Shown here: in pieces, positions 59,736-64,000 of the stretch
Position numbering within the stretch: position 1 is the stretch's first letter
How the letters are laid out: each line of letters begins with the position of its first letter
The notes under the pieces: model-generated
Told to the model about the DNA's origin: nothing
The model's database searches: none
Seen by the model: only the letters and a program-made list of their open reading frames with translations
Made by a program: the position numbers and the translations under genes
Source of the DNA: CAYJBH01 sp964368625
Lineage (GTDB): Bacteria > Bacillota > Clostridia > Oscillospirales > Ruminococcaceae
Assembly: GCA_964368625.1 (NCBI GenBank)
Contig: CAYJBH010000008.1
Coordinates: forward strand, 32,602 to 96,601
Reading direction: 5' to 3'
Length of the DNA stretch: 64,000 bases

Positions 59736-61052
59736 ATGCAGAGATTTATAAATTGGCTCAATAATGCTGCGATTCAAAAAAAGTTTATTCCGTTACAATG
59801 CTTCATAATTGCCTGTGTCATATTAATTAGTGCATTTTCATTTTTTTCTGTTGCTACAGTAAACATCTCATCAAGAAGAGTAATTGATGAAAATGTGAGA
59901 CACAAAGAGCAGTTGAGTAGTATTATAAGAACTATGTACGTTTGCCGAGTGTTGGGGCGTGATATTTTATTTCAACAGGATGAGGAAAACAGAAATGCTC
60001 TTTATGAAGAGTATATTAATGCGTTTAACGATCTTGATTATAAAATGGACGAGTATACAAAATATTTATCCGGCTCTAAGCTTGACGAGTTTGAACGAAT
60101 AATTCAGGAAAAAAACGTGTATAAAGATAGCATGATTCTCTCGGCCGATATCTGGATTGGAGAAGGTGACTATGATGAAGCACTTTATGCGTTGCAGATT
60201 GTTACTCCTATTGCCAATGAATTTTTTGGAAGCATAGATGAATTCTCAAATCAAGAAGAACAATTGCTTAAAGAAAAGCTTGAAAATAACAATAACCTTG
60301 TACTAATCATCTTAGTTTCGGGCGTTATAATAAACGTTGTTCTAATTTTAGCTGTTGTTTTGTTTATAAAATTCTTTTCTAAAAGCATGAGTACGAGCTT
60401 AGTAAAGCTGGAAAAGTCTATGTCGAAAATTGCCGAAACCGGTAATATGAAGACTGACTTTCCGCAAGAACTATATACTAATGATGAGGTTGGTAGAATA
60501 GCCGGTGTTGCAAACAAGATGAAGGATATGCTACTTGAATATTCTTTTAACGATACCTTAACAGGTGGTTTAAATGTTAAGGCGTATCATGAAGAGTTAA
60601 ACGACTTGTTTGCAGACGAAACAGAACAGAAAGAGATATGGTGCGTTATCTCAGATATGAACAACTTAAAACTTTTAAATGATCATCTGGGTCATATGGA
60701 GGGCGATAACGCAATCAGAAACTCTTGCTACTCATTAAATAACATTTTTAATCAATATGGTAAAACATTTCGTATTGGAGGAGATGAGTTTGTATCTTTA
60801 CTAGCCGGCTGCACAAAGGATGAAATCGAGACGATGATTTCTAAGATTGTAGATCAGATAGATAAAGCTAATAACAATTCAGAATTTAGATTTTCACTTG
60901 CTTTTGGGTTTGATCTGTTTATAGGTAATACTATTTTGGAATATAAAGAATTTTTTAAAACTGTAGATAAAAAGATGTATGATAATAAACTGGCGAGCAA
61001 ACAATCAAGACTTAACGCAAGGGTGGTAGAATTACCGGAACATGAAAAGTAA
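59736..61052 (+). CDS. Membrane diguanylate cyclase with four-helix-bundle sensor and HAMP
   Basis: 438 aa. Membrane helix 1 (residues about 20-42), a ~145-residue extracytoplasmic helical sensor like 4HB-MCP domains, membrane helix 2 (NLVLIILVSGVIINVVLILA), HAMP (LEKSMSKIAETGNMKTDFPQ, TNDEVGRIAGVANKMKDM), then GGDEF with the intact signature FRIGGDEFVSLL and ISDMNNLKLLNDHLGH. No RxxD inhibitory site is seen. It should make cyclic-di-GMP. Followed 32 bases later by an EAL protein, so synthesis and breakdown are co-expressed. AAGGAGTG precedes the ATG. Confidence 0.93.
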   Translation: MQRFINWLNNAAIQKKFIPLQCFIIACVILISAFSFFSVATVNISSRRVIDENVRHKEQLSSIIRTMYVCRVLGRDILFQQDEENRNALYEEYINAFNDLDYKMDEYTKYLSGSKLDEFERIIQEKNVYKDSMILSADIWIGEGDYDEALYALQIVTPIANEFFGSIDEFSNQEEQLLKEKLENNNNLVLIILVSGVIINVVLILAVVLFIKFFSKSMSTSLVKLEKSMSKIAETGNMKTDFPQELYTNDEVGRIAGVANKMKDMLLEYSFNDTLTGGLNVKAYHEELNDLFADETEQKEIWCVISDMNNLKLLNDHLGHMEGDNAIRNSCYSLNNIFNQYGKTFRIGGDEFVSLLAGCTKDEIETMISKIVDQIDKANNNSEFRFSLAFGFDLFIGNTILEYKEFFKTVDKKMYDNKLASKQSRLNARVVELPEHEK

Positions 61053-61084
61053 TATATATTGTAAATTAACGGAGGCATTAGTAG

Positions 61085-62326
61085 GTGAACGAAAAATTAT
61101 TGATAAATTTAAATGAGGTTGACCCTGATTACAACGTTTTTCGTTACGAAAAGTTTAAGATAGACGTAGAAGAACGAAAAATCAATAAAATTTGCATGAC
61201 AGAGATTATCAATGCTGATATGACGATAGCTACATTTGGCGCAAAAGCATACTCTTTAGGTTGCAAAGAAGTTTTAACACAGGGCAAAGAGGATGTTAAA
61301 GCCGCTGGTCTTGAGAATTGTCTTATTCATTATACCTATAACTATAAGAACTTTATTGTAGCCGGAACACAAGACATAAGCGATGATGATTTTAAAGCAA
61401 TAATGCAAAAAACCTATGAACAATTTGTTCATTCCTCTTCTAAAGAAGCTGAGCTTAGTGCTTTATCAAGGTTTGTATTAGTGTTTGGGGACGATTTGGT
61501 TGATCGTGCAAAAAGCGCATTTTATATGCACCGAAATTCACAAAACAACTATATAATAGCCTCAAACGAGCGAGAATTGTTAAATACCGAGAATAGAGCC
61601 GCAGTAGAAATTTTTAACCTTATTAATTATGCAATAAACGAAGATAAGATTATACCATACTATCAGGGAATACATAATAATGAATTAGGTATGATTGATA
61701 AATATGAAGCCTTAATGCGCATTTCTGATGCTGAGGGGAGGATTTATCCTCCAGGTGCATTTTTGGAAACCTCAAAAAAGTTTAAATTATATCATACCTT
61801 AAGCAAGATTATGATTAACAAAGCTTTAAATGATTTTGAAGATCGCATAAGCGAACTTTGTATTAACATTTCCCTTTTTGATGTTGAAAATGAAGAGTTT
61901 GTTAGCTGGTTTTTAAACCGAGTAAAGGAGTATAAGCGGCCGGATAAACTCACCATCGAGTTCGTAGAAACAGAGAATTATAACTGCGGTGAGAAGTTAT
62001 ATGGCTTTTTAAACACCATGAGAGGTTTGGGCTGTAAAATTGCGGTAGACGATTTTGGCGTAGGGTTTGCTACGTATACATCAATAATATCATTAAAACC
62101 TGATATTATAAAGATTGATGGTCAAATAATTAAACGTTTGGATACAAATGAAGATAGCAGAACTATTCTTGAATCAATAAACTATATGTCAAACCTAATA
62201 GGAGCTAAAACGGTTGCTGAGTTTGTTGAGAATAATGAAATTCAGGAAGTTTTATTAGCTGAAAATGTAGACTACTCACAAGGTTTTCATTTTGCAAAAC
62301 CACAGCCTATTGAGGAGCTTTTTTAA
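61085..62326 (+). CDS. Cytosolic EAL phosphodiesterase with degenerate GGDEF
   Basis: 413 aa without membrane helices. Residues ~20-190 look like a worn GGDEF domain without a signature. The EAL domain (~190-410) keeps KYEALMRI, LCINISLF, IEFVETEN, AVDDFGVGF, DIIKIDGQI, TVAEFVEN (VAEGVE variant) and YSQGFHFAKP, so cyclic-di-GMP hydrolysis is expected. Start codon GTG with GGAGG about nine bases upstream. Operon partner of the cyclase. Confidence 0.9.
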   Translation: MNEKLLINLNEVDPDYNVFRYEKFKIDVEERKINKICMTEIINADMTIATFGAKAYSLGCKEVLTQGKEDVKAAGLENCLIHYTYNYKNFIVAGTQDISDDDFKAIMQKTYEQFVHSSSKEAELSALSRFVLVFGDDLVDRAKSAFYMHRNSQNNYIIASNERELLNTENRAAVEIFNLINYAINEDKIIPYYQGIHNNELGMIDKYEALMRISDAEGRIYPPGAFLETSKKFKLYHTLSKIMINKALNDFEDRISELCINISLFDVENEEFVSWFLNRVKEYKRPDKLTIEFVETENYNCGEKLYGFLNTMRGLGCKIAVDDFGVGFATYTSIISLKPDIIKIDGQIIKRLDTNEDSRTILESINYMSNLIGAKTVAEFVENNEIQEVLLAENVDYSQGFHFAKPQPIEELF

Positions 62327-62357
62327 AAGCTATTACACCATGTTATAAAATATAGGT

Positions 62358-62391
62358 TTAGCCGAAAAAGGAAGTGTCCTTTCTCGGCTAA
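62358..62391. terminator. Bidirectional terminator between convergent genes
   Basis: TTAGCCGA, AAAAGGA, AGTG, TCCTTTC, TCGGCTAA form a strong stem, with a TTTT tract on the plus side. Confidence 0.88.
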
Positions 62392-62419
62392 TTTTACGTA
62401 AAACCACTAGGCTGTTTGT

Positions 62420-63478
62420 TTAGCAAAAAGCTATATCTACCCCTGCCGCGCCCTGATAATTTAAGCATTCGTGGTGGTTATAACTCACCCAATAAAGCTT
62501 ACTTTTATAGCTAACGTGTTTTAAAGTTGTTATCATCGGTAATAATGGATGGTTATCATGCAATCCTATCATAATAAGTTCGGTTTTGTTATAGTTGGAT
62601 AAAACCTGCCTAAAGAGGTAAAGCAGCTCCTTTTCGGTAGCTGTGTTTTCATGGTATATTGACATCGAGGCAAGGCTAACTGTATCATTAAGCTTTGGGA
62701 ATGATGGGTAACCTAGGAGAGCAGTGGGTAAAAAACGAAGTATATTATAGATTCCGCTGTATTTTTTAACAATATACTGTTTGTATTCTCGTTGATCTAA
62801 TACCGATGCAACTGCAATAATTTCCTTGCCTCTATAAAGAGCAAAAAAACATGAATTTGCAAGATCATTTTGTGTTGCATTGCTAACACTGAAAAGGTGT
62901 TTTATTGCTCTGGTTTTATAGAAATTTTCGGCAACATCATTATCGCAAATCTTAACCTCTAATCTGTGGTTTAGTCTTGCTGCTCCACCTGCTTTAAAAA
63001 TTAATGTATGGTACTCACCGATGTTATTGTAAAGCGGCATGCTTTTTCTTTTTTTCTCAAGCATCTTTTGAACATAAATATTATCGGCAAGAATGGTTGT
63101 GTAATAGTAATCAACCTTGCCCTTTGTGTTCTCATAAATCCACTGGTATGCTTTAGATATTCCTAAAAAATTCTTGTGGTAATCAGGATGAAGCTTAAGC
63201 CCTGTTAGGTATCCTATATTGCAGATTATACCATTTACATATCCTTCGCGGATAACACAGCTACCCATTCCTATAATATTATTATCTGCCTGTGTATCAC
63301 GAAGGATAAGGCAGACAAAATCATCGCCCTCTCTCAGAAAGGATGATATCGGATTATCACCTCTTAAATATTGTACAGCTATATCGCCATCAAAATTCTG
63401 TGATGAAAATAATTGCCGGATACCTTCAACATCCCCCGGACTTGCATTTGAAAATATGTATCTATTTTGGTAGCTCAT
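62420..63478 (-). CDS. Two-domain GNAT-fold protein
   Basis: 352 aa. The N-terminal half begins with an acetyltransferase pattern: IFSNASPGDVEGIRQLFSSQ, NIIGMGSCVIREGYVNG, NIGYLTGLKLHPDYHKNFLG. The C-terminal half (from about 185) has SCFFALYRGKEIIAVASVLD, also strand-helix like a second GNAT fold without a clear acetyl-CoA loop. Substrate unknown. It overlaps the upstream radical SAM gene by 17 bases, so the two are made together. Confidence 0.75.
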   Translation of the reverse strand: MSYQNRYIFSNASPGDVEGIRQLFSSQNFDGDIAVQYLRGDNPISSFLREGDDFVCLILRDTQADNNIIGMGSCVIREGYVNGIICNIGYLTGLKLHPDYHKNFLGISKAYQWIYENTKGKVDYYYTTILADNIYVQKMLEKKRKSMPLYNNIGEYHTLIFKAGGAARLNHRLEVKICDNDVAENFYKTRAIKHLFSVSNATQNDLANSCFFALYRGKEIIAVASVLDQREYKQYIVKKYSGIYNILRFLPTALLGYPSFPKLNDTVSLASMSIYHENTATEKELLYLFRQVLSNYNKTELIMIGLHDNHPLLPMITTLKHVSYKSKLYWVSYNHHECLNYQGAAGVDIAFC

Positions 63479-64000
63479 CTAAATTCTCGCCAATCGGTAT
63501 ATTCATTTTTTGATCCACTTCGCCGCCTATTTTTAGGTTCATACCCCAAAAAAGCGACCAGATAGCGGGAGAGGCATGCCCCATTGCCTGAAAACCACGG
63601 GGTATAACGTTATGAAATTTAGAAAATTCTCTGCGAGCCTCAAAACAGGCTTTACTTAGTGCGTCAGGAGAGAGTTTTTTTGGATTAAAAGAAAGTTCTC
63701 CGTAGTTGTAGTTATCCTGTAACCACCAAGCATCATAAAGCAATCTATCCTGCTGTTTTAACCGCTCATAAAGTGCTGTTCCTGGAAAGGGGAGAAGATG
63801 GTTAAAAGCGGCGGTATAGAAACGATGCTTTTCTGAAAAACGCAAAGCCTCCTCAACCGTACCTTCATCATCTTCGTCATACCCAAAAACAAAGGTTGCA
63901 TATATTCCTATACCGGCCTCGTGTATTCGGTTTACCAGCTCATCTCTTTGGGTTTTGGTAATGTTAACCTTTTTATTCATCTGTAAAAGGTTTCCCTCGT
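63462..64000 (-). CDS. Radical SAM protein, B12-binding type (5' part outside window)
   Basis: 179 codons of the C-terminal part are visible. The frame is open to the window edge (EGNLLQMNKKVN continues upstream of the first ATG), so the true start, the iron-sulfur motif and any cobalamin-binding domain lie beyond. LVNRIHEAGIGIYATFVFGY, EEALRFSEKHRFYTAAFNHL and PFPGTALYERLKQQDRLLYD are typical of the second half of BchE/HpnJ-like radical SAM enzymes. Coupled with the GNAT protein downstream. Confidence 0.85.
   Translation of the reverse strand, partial: EGNLLQMNKKVNITKTQRDELVNRIHEAGIGIYATFVFGYDEDDEGTVEEALRFSEKHRFYTAAFNHLLPFPGTALYERLKQQDRLLYDAWWLQDNYNYGELSFNPKKLSPDALSKACFEARREFSKFHNVIPRGFQAMGHASPAIWSLFWGMNLKIGGEVDQKMNIPIGENLDELPK

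Noticed and set aside
63462..64000. Truncated radical SAM pseudogene
   Set aside because: The frame stays open to the window edge with family-like sequence upstream of the first ATG, so the cut is due to the window, not a mutation.

Overview
The window looks like a piece of chromosome from an anaerobic, spore-forming, low-GC Firmicute of the class Clostridia. The evidence is AT-rich DNA with strong AGGAGG-type ribosome binding sites and TTGACA/TATAAT promoters, a SpoIVB sporulation protease, an FabK-type (FMN) enoyl-ACP reductase, a Cys-type sulfatase, a CUT1 sugar ABC transporter without its own ATPase, and a WXG100-family protein. I could not name the species. No rRNA, tRNA, CRISPR array or intact insertion sequence was seen.

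Layout. 1-2.2 kb (minus): a corrinoid-type ABC uptake pair (permease cut by the window edge, plus lipoprotein) behind a cobalamin riboswitch. 2.2-5.9 kb (minus): truA, proC, a 29-codon membrane peptide, an orphan OmpR-type response regulator and a lipoprotein whose promoter predicts a leaderless mRNA. 6.1-15.8 kb (minus): a complete type II fatty-acid synthesis operon, acpP-accB-accC-accD-accA-fabH-fabK-fabD-fabG-fabF-fabZ, ending in a MarR/FabT-like regulator. 15.9-28.9 kb (plus): a TPR/repeat lipoprotein, a short proB, then a surface-glycan cluster (GNAT acetyltransferase, two GtrB-like glycosyltransferases, two large membrane proteins, a NeuD-like acetyltransferase, WbqC, a pyruvyl transferase, an SMR-type half-transporter pair and a WecE-like aminotransferase), with a small peptide/XRE pair inside it. 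The cluster is followed by a 113-bp structured tandem repeat interrupted by an assembly gap. 29.7-37 kb: a sugar-ABC/sulfatase/Gfo-Idh operon (minus) with a divergent AraC regulator.

37-41 kb: an SPFH protein and a small RHH regulator behind a palindromic promoter, spoIVB, and the remains of an integrated element (half a tyrosine recombinase, 22-bp direct repeats and a second, diverged spoIVB 3' end). 41-46 kb: a MerR regulator with its own 19-bp-spacer promoter, a URO-D-family protein, and a GGDEF-EAL membrane protein behind a 116-nt structured leader. 46.3-50.6 kb: an Mrp-type cation antiporter operon that lacks the usual MrpA antiporter half. 50.6-62.3 kb: an AAC(3)-family acetyltransferase, a periplasmic-sensor GGDEF/EAL protein, an SPL-like radical SAM protein, a three-gene cassette that looks like a type VII secretion substrate set (EspG-like protein, WXG100, long helical protein), a 3-methyladenine glycosylase, and a diguanylate cyclase/phosphodiesterase pair. 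62.4-64 kb (minus): a two-domain GNAT protein and a radical SAM protein cut by the window edge.

How the parts work together. The window combines housekeeping lipid synthesis, envelope glycan assembly, scavenging of sulfated sugars and corrinoids, and cyclic-di-GMP signalling (four enzymes within 19 kb). The most unusual items are the spoIVB 3'-end element remnant, the putative T7SS cassette with an EspG-like partner, the unassigned structured leader before the GGDEF-EAL gene, the RHH/SPFH autoregulatory unit, and the 113-bp repeat array.
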